Shown here one piece after another: positions 7,616-16,024 of a stretch of 64,000 bases of DNA. The notes under the pieces were generated by a model. The model saw only the letters and a list, made by a program, of their open reading frames with translations, was not told the origin of the DNA and ran no database searches. The DNA comes from Porphyrobacter sp. SLTP (GTDB lineage: Bacteria; Pseudomonadota; Alphaproteobacteria; Sphingomonadales; Sphingomonadaceae): NCBI RefSeq assembly GCF_009905735.1, contig NZ_JAAALE010000012.1, positions 1 through 64,000 of the forward strand, written 5' to 3'. How positions within the stretch are numbered: position 1 is the stretch's first letter; each line of letters begins with the position of its first letter. Made by a program: the position numbers and the translations under genes.

Positions 7616-8662
7616 CTACTCCGCCGCCTGCACCCCAAACAGCCCAGCCTCAGCCACAACGCTGTCGTCCTCGTTCACAGCCTTGGCCTTCTGCCGCTTG
7701 TCAAAGCTCGACCACACGGTGTTCCAATCACCGCGCGTCGCGCCCTTCGAATACTCCGTCGCGCGGGTTTCGAAGAAGTTGGCGTGCTCCACCCCGTTCA
7801 GCAGCGGCGCGAGCCACGGGAGGGGGTGTTCTTCGATCATGTAGATCTCTTGCAGGCCGAGCTGCTTCAGGCGCCAGTCGGCGATGTAGCGGATGTAGCG
7901 CTTGATCTCCTTGGCGCTCATGCCGTTGATCGGGCCCATTTCGAAGGCGAGGTCGATGAAGTTGTCTTCCAGACGCACGGTCTTCTGGCAGATGTCGATC
8001 AGGTCTTCCTTCACCGCCTTGGTGAGGCACTGACGCTCCTCGCAGAAGGTGTGAAACAGCTTGATGATGCCCTCGCAGTGCAGCGATTCGTCGCGCACCG
8101 ACCAGCTGACGATCTGGCCCATGCCCTTCATCTTGTTGAAGCGCGGGAAGTTCATCAGCATGGCGAAGCTGGCGAACAGCTGGAGCCCTTCGGTGAACCC
8201 GCCGAACGCGGCGAGCGTGCGGGCGATATCCTCGTCGGTGTCGACGCCGAACTGGCCGAGGAAGTCGTGCTTGTCCTTCATTTCCTCATATTCGAGGAAG
8301 GCGGAGTACTCGCTCTCGGGCATCCCGATGGTGTCGAGCAGGTGCGAATAGGCCGCAATGTGCACCGTCTCCATGTTGGAGAAGGCGGCGAGCATCATCT
8401 TCACTTCCGTGGGCTTGAACACCCGGCCGTAGTTTTCGTGATAGCAGTTCTGCACCTCGACATCGGCCTGGGTGAAGAAGCGGAAGATCTGGGTGAGCAG
8501 GTTACGCTCGTTCTCGGTGATCTTCTGCGCCCAGTCGCGGCAATCTTCGCCCAAGGGCACTTCTTCGGGCATCCAGTGGATCTGCTGCTGGCGCTTCCAG
8601 AAGTCATAGGCCCAGGGGTACTGGAAGGGCTTGTAGGTCGAGCGGGCTTCGAGAAGCGACAT
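7616..8662 (-). CDS. nrdB: Class Ia ribonucleotide reductase, small (radical) subunit
   Basis: R2 subunit, holding the diiron-tyrosyl radical needed by NrdA to make deoxynucleotides. The 348-aa protein shows the metal and radical residues: METVHIAAYSHL (Glu, His and the radical Tyr seven residues after the Glu), EGLQLFASFAM and RDESLHCEGI (Glu and His). The C-terminal tail, which binds the large subunit, is acidic. No ATP-cone is present at the N-terminus. It follows a small membrane-protein gene and nrdA on the same strand. Confidence 0.97.
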   Translation of the reverse strand: MSLLEARSTYKPFQYPWAYDFWKRQQQIHWMPEEVPLGEDCRDWAQKITENERNLLTQIFRFFTQADVEVQNCYHENYGRVFKPTEVKMMLAAFSNMETVHIAAYSHLLDTIGMPESEYSAFLEYEEMKDKHDFLGQFGVDTDEDIARTLAAFGGFTEGLQLFASFAMLMNFPRFNKMKGMGQIVSWSVRDESLHCEGIIKLFHTFCEERQCLTKAVKEDLIDICQKTVRLEDNFIDLAFEMGPINGMSAKEIKRYIRYIADWRLKQLGLQEIYMIEEHPLPWLAPLLNGVEHANFFETRATEYSKGATRGDWNTVWSSFDKRQKAKAVNEDDSVVAEAGLFGVQAAE

Positions 8663-8730
8663 GGGCGGTCTCCTAGGACGAATGAGAATAGCAGATACGA
8701 AGCGCGCGCGCTTCCGGATTCACGGCGGCG

Positions 8731-8916
8731 TCAGGGCGCGTAGGCGATGACGACGTAGATGCAGAAGGGCACGAACATCGACACCATCGCGACGTGGATC
8801 ATGGCGGCGTTGCGCGAATGGCCCTCGACGTTGCGCTTGAGCTCGCGCCACGCGTTGAAGGCGAAGACGGCGCTGACGATCAGCCCGATAACGCCCATGA
8901 CAAACGGCAGATTCAT
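8731..8916 (-). CDS. Small two-helix membrane protein between nrdA and nrdB
   Basis: A 61-aa protein, MNLPFVMGVIGLIVSAVFAF..., with two hydrophobic helices (about residues 4-21 and 41-58) separated by a polar, basic loop ELKRNVEGHSRNA. I do not recognise a family. It sits between nrdA (85 bp away) and nrdB (68 bp away) on the same strand and may be co-transcribed with them; a link to nucleotide reduction is only positional. Confidence 0.7.
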   Translation of the reverse strand: MNLPFVMGVIGLIVSAVFAFNAWRELKRNVEGHSRNAAMIHVAMVSMFVPFCIYVVIAYAP

Positions 8917-9000
8917 GTGTGTGGTCCCCTGTAAACGATGATGCGGCGGCCGCGGGCGCGGGGCGGGCCTGATGCCCTCCCGCGCCCCGGCCGTGAGCGC

Positions 9001-11031
9001 CTACTGGCAGCTCAGGCATTCCTCGTAATCGGTCTCGGCGCTGAGCTCGATCTTGGCGAGTTCGGAGGTGTTGTCCGCCTCCACCCCGCCGACGAACCCG
9101 GCGCGCTGCACGCTCTTGGAGCGCAGGTAGTAGAGCGACTTGATGCCGCGCTCCCACGCCTGATAGTGCAGCATCATCAGATCCCACTTGTCGACATCGG
9201 CCGGGATGAACAGGTTCAGCGACTGGGCCTGATCGATATAGGGCGTGCGGTCGGCCGCGAATTCGAGCAGCCAGCGCTGGTCGATCTCGAAGCTGGTCTT
9301 GAAGGTCGCCTTTTCCTCGGTGGTGAGGAAATCGAGATGCTGGACCGAGCCGCCGCGCTCGAGGATCGAGTTCCAGACATTGGTCGAGTTCTTCGACTTC
9401 TTGTCGAGCACCTTTTCGAGGTACGGGTTCTTGACGATGAAGCTGCCCGACAGGGTCTTGTGGGTGTAGATATTGGCCGGGATCGGCTCGATGCAGGCCG
9501 AGGTGCCGCCGCAGATGATGCTGATCGACGCGGTCGGCGCGATCGCCATCTTGCAGCTGAACCGCTCCATCGCACCCATGTCGGCCGCATCGGGGCACGG
9601 GCCGCGCTCCTGCGCCAGCAGCATCGAAGCCTCGCACGCCTTGGCGTGAATGTGCTTGAACATCTGGAGGTTCAGCGCCTTGGCCATCGCGCTTTCAAAG
9701 GCGACGCCCTTCTGCTGGAGATAGGAGTGGAAGCCCATCACCCCGAGGCCGACCGAACGCTCGCGCGCAGCGGAATACTTGGCACGGGCCATCTCGTCCG
9801 GCGCACGGTCGATATAGTCCTGCAGGACGTTGTCGAGGAAGCGCATGACGTCCTCGATGAACTGCTTGTCGCCCTTCCACTCTTCCCAGGTTTCCAGGTT
9901 CAATGAGGACAGGCAGCACACCGCGGTGCGGTCATTGCCCAGGTGATCGATCCCGGTCGGCAGGGTGATTTCCGAGCACAGGTTCGAAGTCGAGACCTTG
10001 AGGCCGAGATCGCGGTGATGCTTGGGCATCATGCGGTTCACGGTGTCGTTGAAGACGATGTAGGGCTCACCCGTGGCAAGGCGGGTTTCGACCAGCTTCT
10101 GGAACAGCGAGCGCGCATCGACCGTCTGCCGTACCGAGCCATCGCGGGGCGAGCGGAGCTGGAACTCGGTGCCTTCACGGACCGCATTCATGAAATCGTC
10201 GGTGACCAGCACGCCGTGGTGCAGGTTCAGCGCCTTGCGGTTGAAGTCGCCCGAAGGCTTGCGGATTTCGAGGAACTCCTCGATCTCCGGGTGGCTGATG
10301 TCGAGATAGCAGGCGGCCGAACCGCGCCGCAGCGAGCCCTGCGAAATCGCCAGCGTCAGCGAGTCCATCACGCGCACGAAGGGAATGATGCCCGAGGTCT
10401 TGCCGTTGAGACCGACCGGCTCGCCGATGCCGCGGACATTGCCCCAATAGGTGCCGATCCCGCCGCCCTTGGACGCCAGCCACACGTTTTCATTCCAGGT
10501 GTTGACGATCCCTTCGAGGCTGTCCTCAACCGAGTTGAGGTAGCACGAAATCGGCAAGCCGCGATGGGTGCCGCCGTTCGACAGCACCGGGGTGGCGGGC
10601 ATGAACCACAGCTTCGAAATGTAGTCATAGAGCCGCTGGGCGTGCGCCTCGTCATCGGCGTAGGCATCGGCCACGCGGGCGAAGAGGTCCTGATAATTCT
10701 CGCCGGGGAGCAGATAGCGGTCGGTCAGCGTTTCCTTGCCGAAATCGGTGAGGCGCGCGTCGCGGGTGTTGTCGGTGACAACGGTGAAGCGCCGGGCGTT
10801 GACGGTCTTGCTGTCGGGCGCCTCGGTCTTGGCGGCTTCGGCCATGGCACCGGCCAGCGCCTCACCGGCTTTGGCCGCGATCAGGGCATCCGAGCCCATA
10901 TCGATCTTGTTCATGCTTACCGCCTTTTCATCCTTAACGGACGTCTCGGCAATCACGCCCGCATCCAGTTCATTCGTCACATCGCTCATCACCGCATCAC
11001 TGGGCACGTTGTCGCTCGCCTTGAAATCCAT
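9001..11031 (-). CDS. nrdA: Class Ia ribonucleotide reductase, large (catalytic) subunit
   Basis: R1 subunit, reducing ribonucleoside diphosphates. Active-site features visible: SCYLNSVEDSLEGI (first redox Cys), STSNLCSEITLPT (thiyl-radical Cys and Glu), AVCCLSSLNLE (second redox Cys), the Tyr pair in KSLYYLRSKS, and the C-terminal ECLSCQ cysteines that recharge the active site. The protein is 676 aa, shorter than E. coli NrdA (761 aa). Its first roughly 80 residues are Ala/Lys/Asp-rich and show no recognisable ATP-cone, so overall-activity control by dATP may be missing. Several Met codons lie in that tail, so the exact start is uncertain. Confidence 0.96.
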   Translation of the reverse strand: MDFKASDNVPSDAVMSDVTNELDAGVIAETSVKDEKAVSMNKIDMGSDALIAAKAGEALAGAMAEAAKTEAPDSKTVNARRFTVVTDNTRDARLTDFGKETLTDRYLLPGENYQDLFARVADAYADDEAHAQRLYDYISKLWFMPATPVLSNGGTHRGLPISCYLNSVEDSLEGIVNTWNENVWLASKGGGIGTYWGNVRGIGEPVGLNGKTSGIIPFVRVMDSLTLAISQGSLRRGSAACYLDISHPEIEEFLEIRKPSGDFNRKALNLHHGVLVTDDFMNAVREGTEFQLRSPRDGSVRQTVDARSLFQKLVETRLATGEPYIVFNDTVNRMMPKHHRDLGLKVSTSNLCSEITLPTGIDHLGNDRTAVCCLSSLNLETWEEWKGDKQFIEDVMRFLDNVLQDYIDRAPDEMARAKYSAARERSVGLGVMGFHSYLQQKGVAFESAMAKALNLQMFKHIHAKACEASMLLAQERGPCPDAADMGAMERFSCKMAIAPTASISIICGGTSACIEPIPANIYTHKTLSGSFIVKNPYLEKVLDKKSKNSTNVWNSILERGGSVQHLDFLTTEEKATFKTSFEIDQRWLLEFAADRTPYIDQAQSLNLFIPADVDKWDLMMLHYQAWERGIKSLYYLRSKSVQRAGFVGGVEADNTSELAKIELSAETDYEECLSCQ

Positions 11032-11121
11032 CTGAAGCCCCTGTTGTCCCCCGAATCAGACCATGGACGCAAGGGGCCATGTTCCGATTCTGTTCTATAC
11101 CGCTTGGTCCACAGACTTGCC

Positions 11122-11149
11122 AACAGGCTGCCCGGTTGCCGGGCCTGTT
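11122..11149. other. Hairpin in the nrdA 5' leader
   Basis: AACAG..GCCCGG-TTG-CCGGGC..CTGTT forms a two-part stem (6 bp inner, 5 bp outer, 3-base bulge), 91-118 bp upstream of the nrdA start. No T-run follows on either strand, so it is a leader structure rather than a simple terminator. Confidence 0.5.
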
Positions 11150-11398
11150 GACGCATCGGTTGGTCCCATTTGCGGCGTGAAGCGAACCTGTGGGCCGGGG
11201 CGAATCGATCTCCGTCTCCCCTCTCACGGGGCGGGGACGTTTCACCAAGGCTTGGGGGTCCGATCAGCGCCGAACCACTAGATGATGAATCACTGCGGGA
11301 CTCCCGTCAACGGGCGTTTAAGCACTTGGTTACCATGACGGGTCGGTTTCAAGCCCGTGTCAGACCTGCGTCACACCCGCGACGCGTGGACCAAGCTT

Positions 11399-11479
11399 GA
11401 GTCGCGCGGGCCGCAAGCCCCAAATTGAATCTGTGAAGAAAAATATGGTGATTGAATCATTCGAATCCACCCGTGAATC
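11399..11479. promoter_or_regulatory. GANTC (CcrM-type) site cluster upstream of nrdA
   Basis: Five GANTC sites lie in 81 bp: 11399 (GAGTC), 11427, 11454, 11463 and 11475 (GAATC). Five more lie between here and nrdA (11053, 11086, 11202, 11287, 11299). The 514 bp between nrdA and the ABC-F gene holds no gene; at this base composition about two sites would be expected. GANTC is the target of the cell-cycle methylase CcrM of alphaproteobacteria, which with GcrA controls promoters by methylation state. Confidence 0.6.
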
Positions 11480-11545
11480 TTTTGCATGGCTCACGATAGG
11501 ATTGTTGCGCGGCGAGCGGGTGCGGCGCCGCGCGGGGCGGAAGAA

Positions 11546-13411
11546 TCAGACCTGCCCGATCGCCTCAAGCACGGTTCCGGCGGCCAGCCAGCTGCGTTCC
11601 GCTTCATCCAGAGAATCGGCCGCCCGCGCCCGCTTGGTCAGCAGGGCCTGCATCGCGCTGCCGGATTGCCCGCCCGCCTTCGCGCTGAGGGCAAGGATCT
11701 CGCTATCGAGCTGCTCCACTTCGGCTGACAGGCGCGCGATGGCGGCTTCGGCTTTGCTGAGGTCCGATTGGGCCGCGCGCAAATCCGTGCCCGCCAAGGC
11801 CCCGCCCTTCGCGCCCTTGGCCTTGCCGTCGCGCGTCCCCTTGGGCTGGTTCCGGCCGAGGATGAAGTCGATGTAATCCTCCATGCTGCCGGCATATTCG
11901 CGCGCTGTGCCGTTATCGACGAGGATCAGGCGGTCCGCCGTCAATTCGACCATGTGGCGATCGTGGCTGATGAGAATCACCGCGCCCGAATAATTGTTGA
12001 GCGCCTGGATCAGCGCCTCACGCGCATCGACATCCAGGTGGTTGGTCGGCTCGTCGAGGATCAGCAGATGCGGTGCATCGCGGGTGATCAGCGCCAGTGC
12101 CAGCCGTGCGCGCTCTCCGCCCGACAGCTTGTCGACCCGCTGGTTCGCGCGCGGGCCGGAGAAGCCGAACCGCCCCAGTTGCGCCCGGATCGCGCCTTGG
12201 GCCGCGCCTTCCATCGCGCGGTTCATCAGATCGAGCGGGGTGTCCTCGCCCGCCAGCTCCTCGACCTGATACTGGGTGAAGTATCCGACCTTGAGCTTGC
12301 CGGGCGCGTTGACCTCGCCCTCGGCCGGGACAAGCTGCGAGGCGAGCAGCCGCGCCAGCGTGGTCTTGCCATTGCCGTTGCGGCCCAGCAGCGCGATGCG
12401 GTCATCAGCATCGATGCGGAAATTGAGCCGCTTCAGGATCGGCGGCGCCTCGCCATAACCGACCGCCGCGTGATCGAGCGTGATCATCGGCGATTTGAGC
12501 TCGGACGGATCGGGGAAGTCGAAGGTGAGCGACGGGTCTTCCATCAGCGCCGCAATCGGCTGCATCTTGGCGAGCATCTTGGCGCGCGATTGCGCCTGCT
12601 TGGCGGTCGAGGCGCGGGCGGAGTTGCGGGCGACGTAGTCCTGCAACCGCGCCCGCTGAGCATCCTGCGAGGCCTTGGCGGCGGCGAGCTGCGCGGCGCG
12701 TTCAGCCCGCTGCTTCTCGAAGGCGTCGTAGCCGCCCGGATAGAGCGTCAGCTGCCCGCCTTGCAGGTGCAGGATGTGATCGACCACCTTGTTGAGCAGG
12801 TCGCGTTCATGGCTGATCACCACCAGCGTGGCGGGATAGGACTTGAGGAAGTTCTCCAGCCATAGCGTCGCTTCGAGGTCCAGGTGGTTCGAAGGCTCGT
12901 CGAGCAGCAGGATGTCAGGCTCGGAAAACAGCAGCGCGCCCAGGGCAATGCGCATCTTCCAGCCGCCCGAGAAGCTGTCGACCGGGCGTTGCTGCATCTC
13001 CTCGTCAAAGCCCAACCCGTTGAGGATCTTGGCGGCGCGGGCGGGGGCGGAATAGGCGTCGATGGCGAGCAGGCGTTCGTGAACGTCGCCCATCCGGTCC
13101 ATGTCGGTGCAGGTTTCCAGCTCTGCCAGCAATTCCGCGCGTTCGGTGGCGGAGGCGAGCACGACCTCTTCTGGCGTCATGGAGCCGCTGGGGGCTTCCT
13201 GCGCGATATAGCCGATCTTGGCGCGGGCGGGTTTGCTGATTTCGCCGTCATCCGGCTCGATTTCGCCGATCAGCGCCTTCATCAGCGTGGATTTGCCCGC
13301 GCCATTGCGGCCGATCAGGCCGACGCGCGCGCCCACCGGCACGGTTGCGCTGGCGCGTTCAAGAATGGCCCGGCCGCCAAGCCGCACTGTGACACCGTCG
13401 ATGGTAAGCAT
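11546..13411 (-). CDS. ABC-F family ATP-binding protein (Uup/YheS type)
   Basis: A 621-aa soluble protein with two ABC domains and no membrane part. Domain 1 has GRNGAGKST (about residue 35), SFSGGWKMRIALG and ILLLDEPSNHLDLEA; domain 2 has GRNGNGKTT, KLSGGERARLALA and LLILDEPTNHLDVDA. An Arg/Gln-rich linker lies between them (QDAQRARLQDYVARN...), and a C-terminal coiled coil (LSKAEAAIARLSAEVEQLD) resembles Uup/YheS. ABC-F proteins act on the ribosome during translation. It lies downstream of an unrelated hydrolase gene on the same strand. Confidence 0.93.
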   Translation of the reverse strand: MLTIDGVTVRLGGRAILERASATVPVGARVGLIGRNGAGKSTLMKALIGEIEPDDGEISKPARAKIGYIAQEAPSGSMTPEEVVLASATERAELLAELETCTDMDRMGDVHERLLAIDAYSAPARAAKILNGLGFDEEMQQRPVDSFSGGWKMRIALGALLFSEPDILLLDEPSNHLDLEATLWLENFLKSYPATLVVISHERDLLNKVVDHILHLQGGQLTLYPGGYDAFEKQRAERAAQLAAAKASQDAQRARLQDYVARNSARASTAKQAQSRAKMLAKMQPIAALMEDPSLTFDFPDPSELKSPMITLDHAAVGYGEAPPILKRLNFRIDADDRIALLGRNGNGKTTLARLLASQLVPAEGEVNAPGKLKVGYFTQYQVEELAGEDTPLDLMNRAMEGAAQGAIRAQLGRFGFSGPRANQRVDKLSGGERARLALALITRDAPHLLILDEPTNHLDVDAREALIQALNNYSGAVILISHDRHMVELTADRLILVDNGTAREYAGSMEDYIDFILGRNQPKGTRDGKAKGAKGGALAGTDLRAAQSDLSKAEAAIARLSAEVEQLDSEILALSAKAGGQSGSAMQALLTKRARAADSLDEAERSWLAAGTVLEAIGQV

Positions 13412-13478
13412 GGGGGCGCCCTTAACAGCCTATCGGGCGCGCCCCAAAGGAAATCCCTTCGCAGGTGCGAAAGCCGCC

Positions 13479-14369
13479 CTATTGCCCGCGCGCGTGACCG
13501 GCGATTTCGCTGGCGATGCGCGGGATGAGGGCGAGGGGAAGATCATGGCCCCAACCGGGAATCGTCACCAGTCGCGCGCCCGAGATATGCCTGGCGGTAT
13601 CCTCGCCCGCCTCCAGCTTGACCAGCGGATCGGCCTCGCCATGCATCACCAGTGTCGGCACCGTGACATTCGCAAGGCGCGAACGGCGGCAGCCATCGTC
13701 GATGATCGCGGCGAGCTGGCGGGGCAGGCCTGCTGGATAAACCGAGCGGCGCATATTGAGCAGCACCCGCTCGCGCTGCTGTTCGGGATCGAAGGGATAG
13801 CCGGGGCTGCCGATGTTCTTCGCGATATTAAGCCCGTGAGCGACCAGCGATTCCTCCTCCATGCTCTGGATCGGAGCCACCAGCGCATCGATGGCGTGCT
13901 TTTCCGCCTGAGGCAGCTTGCCATTGCCGGTGGTCGACATGATCGAGGTGAGGCTCGCCAGCCGCTCGCCATGGTGCACGGCCATCAGCTGCGCGATCAT
14001 CCCGCCCATCGATGCGCCGACCACGTGGGCGCGCTCCACCCCGAGCGCGTCGAGCAGCCCGATCCCGTCATCGGCCATGTCCTTGAGCGTGTAGGGCACC
14101 TTGGCCGGGAAGCCGATCTTCTTGCGCAGCACCTGGATCGGCAGACTGGGCGCGCGGGCGCCCTCGAACTTCTGGCTGAGGCCAATGTCGCGGTTGTCGT
14201 AGCGGATCACCCGGAACCCATCGCCGACCAGCGCCGCGACCAGTTCATCCGGCCACAGCGTCATCTGCGCGCCAAGGCCCATCACCAGCAGGATCACCTC
14301 GGCTGACGGATCACCCCGATCCTCGTAGAAAATCTCGATGCCGGTGTTGGGCGTGGTGACGGTGGGCAT
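13479..14369 (-). CDS. Alpha/beta-fold hydrolase
   Basis: A 296-aa protein starting MPTVTTPNTGIEIFYEDRGD at 14369; an upstream ATG at 14456 would add 29 residues overlapping the next gene. The oxyanion region ILLVMGLGAQMTLWPDELV, the nucleophile elbow VVGASMGGM (Ser), the acidic HGEADPLV and the late GWGHDLP (His) complete a Ser-Asp-His triad. The pattern is that of the RdmC/aclacinomycin-methylesterase-like group, but the substrate cannot be inferred. It is followed by the ABC-F gene. Confidence 0.9.
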   Translation of the reverse strand: MPTVTTPNTGIEIFYEDRGDPSAEVILLVMGLGAQMTLWPDELVAALVGDGFRVIRYDNRDIGLSQKFEGARAPSLPIQVLRKKIGFPAKVPYTLKDMADDGIGLLDALGVERAHVVGASMGGMIAQLMAVHHGERLASLTSIMSTTGNGKLPQAEKHAIDALVAPIQSMEEESLVAHGLNIAKNIGSPGYPFDPEQQRERVLLNMRRSVYPAGLPRQLAAIIDDGCRRSRLANVTVPTLVMHGEADPLVKLEAGEDTARHISGARLVTIPGWGHDLPLALIPRIASEIAGHARGQ

Positions 14370-14403
14370 GGTGCGGGCTGATCCTCTCAGGTGGCCCGTA
14401 TGG

Positions 14404-15357
14404 TCACTTCCATTCGGGTCCGGCGATATCGAAGCCGCGCGCGTCCAATTGGTCAAGCACCCCGCCGCTTTCCGCCAACACCCTTAGCGGCACGACGGCA
14501 AGGGTGGTGCCCTTGGCCGTGCTGACTTCGGCGATTGTGTCGACCCAGATGGTCCTCAATTCGCTGCCCAAAGTCTCGTCCGCCCAGGGCCAGCACTGGC
14601 CGAGCGCGCTTTCCAGCGGGTTCGCCATGACCGAGGGAATATCGTAGCGCCGCCAGTCGGCCGCGCGCTTTTCGACGATGTCAGGGCCAGCCTCGACCGC
14701 GTCCATCGCGGCATTGAGGCAGGGGATATGCGCGGCAGGCGGTGCATCGGCGAGGTTGTCGATGATATCCTCGCCCCGCAGCGTGGCCGCGCGCGTGGTG
14801 GGGACATTGGCCTTGTCCGCGGCCTTGTTGACCACGTCGGAGGGTTCATCGGCAGTGTCGCGGTTGAAGCGCAGTTCCTTGCGCAACATCTGGAACGCGG
14901 TGAGCAGGAAGGATTGGCGGGCGTAATCCTCCTCATGCACGGTGCCGAGCGCTTCGAGCCGCGCCCATTGCTCCGGAGTCAGATATTCGCTCGCCACGGT
15001 CTTGTCGGGCAGCTTGGTGAACTTCGATCCGCTGAAGATCAGCCGCAGCACATCTCCGGGAGAAATCTTGGGCCGCGCGCCGAGGATCACGCGATCGGCC
15101 TGTTTGGTGGCTTCCTCTAGCCGCGCAGGCTCCCACGGGGTGGTCTTGGGGATCGCCCGAATCTCGCCGACGAGGATGATGGTGCCGGTGGGTGTATCAA
15201 TCGTCCACATCGGAGCGCCGGAGCGCTGCGCGGTGACGACAATGGCGTTTTCCGGAGCGTTTTCGGAGGCAGCGGGTTCTTGAGCGGCTGACTGTGACGC
15301 AGAAAGAAGGAGGGCCAAACCCTTAAAAGCCGTAAGATTTTTTTGTCGAGGACTCAT
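14404..15357 (-). CDS. TraB/GumN-family protein with degenerate active-site motifs
   Basis: A 317-aa protein with a secretion signal (LTAFKGLALLLSASQSAAQE); start taken at 15357 (MSPRQKNL) rather than 15411. The family pattern is clear: PMWTIDTPTGTIILVGEIRAIP near the mature N-terminus, LTPEQWARLEAL, a Cys-containing middle and a C-terminal GVLDQLDARGFDI. In TraB/GumN proteins the first motif reads GTIH and a second GxxH precedes the last helix; here they are GEIR and VPLR, so both conserved His are lost. It may be a non-catalytic relative. It runs into the hydrolase gene downstream and is divergent from the gene at 15425. Confidence 0.75.
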   Translation of the reverse strand: MSPRQKNLTAFKGLALLLSASQSAAQEPAASENAPENAIVVTAQRSGAPMWTIDTPTGTIILVGEIRAIPKTTPWEPARLEEATKQADRVILGARPKISPGDVLRLIFSGSKFTKLPDKTVASEYLTPEQWARLEALGTVHEEDYARQSFLLTAFQMLRKELRFNRDTADEPSDVVNKAADKANVPTTRAATLRGEDIIDNLADAPPAAHIPCLNAAMDAVEAGPDIVEKRAADWRRYDIPSVMANPLESALGQCWPWADETLGSELRTIWVDTIAEVSTAKGTTLAVVPLRVLAESGGVLDQLDARGFDIAGPEWK

Positions 15358-15424
15358 GATTGATGTCGATGACGCAGCACGGCTATACCCAAGCTTAACG
15401 CGGTGCATCAACGAGGTCAGGCAC

Positions 15425-16012
15425 GTGTTTGCAACCCAGACTCAACGGCTTTCGCGAACGGTCGTCCTTGCATGTTCAGCCATGTTCGCCGTTTCACTCC
15501 CATCTGCCCTGTTTGCGGAAGACACCGGCCCGCCGCCTCATCCCGTGACGATCGAAGACACGCAGCTTCAGGGGCGTTGGCACTTGGTCGAAGTCGTCTT
15601 CGAGTTGGACGAAACCAATGGGGTGGGTTCGAAAGCCTACGAAACATTGGCGCGCTCACGCGAAAGGCAGGCAAAGGTCAGGGACGACATCCGGCAGGGA
15701 AAGATCGCGATAATCTCTCAGTTCAATCCTGACGGTTCTTACAGTCACGAGGTCGTATCCGGAGACACAGGAAACCGAATTCCCTATTATCGCGAACACG
15801 GCCGTTGGCACTTTGACCCGGCAAGCGCGATGCTTACCCGCAAATCGACTGATCAGGAGGTTACCACACTCGAAGAATGCATTGTCACGCGCCTGACCGA
15901 CAGTGAGATGGAATTGAGGCTGTCTTTTACCGAGGGCGAGAACAAAGGTATTGTCGAGATCAATCGTCTGCGAAAGCACAGCGTAACCCGCGCGATTGTG
16001 GACGATAACTAG
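15425..16012 (+). CDS. Secreted hypothetical protein
   Basis: Start chosen at the GTG 15425 (VFATQTQRLSR, preceded by GAGGTCAGG), because the frame's first ATG (15356) would overlap the divergent TraB-family gene. A signal peptide follows (TVVLACSAMFAVSLPSALFA), so the 195-aa product is exported. The mature part has LQGRWHLVEVVFELD, a Lys/Arg-rich helix, SQFNPDGSYSHEVVSG and EHGRWHFDPASAML, a beta-rich pattern resembling lipocalin-like domains. Function unknown. Base composition is a little more AT-rich than the neighbours. Confidence 0.7.
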   Translation: MFATQTQRLSRTVVLACSAMFAVSLPSALFAEDTGPPPHPVTIEDTQLQGRWHLVEVVFELDETNGVGSKAYETLARSRERQAKVRDDIRQGKIAIISQFNPDGSYSHEVVSGDTGNRIPYYREHGRWHFDPASAMLTRKSTDQEVTTLEECIVTRLTDSEMELRLSFTEGENKGIVEINRLRKHSVTRAIVDDN

Positions 16013-16024
16013 GTCCTCGCTGCC

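Noticed and set aside
11105..11113. DnaA-box-like TGGTCCACA in the nrdA leader
   Set aside because: Two mismatches to TTATCCACA and only one copy; likely chance.
11275..11290. Possible NrdR box before nrdA
   Set aside because: The 16-mer matches about 11 of 16 consensus positions, but I find no second box at the usual spacing, so I do not annotate it.
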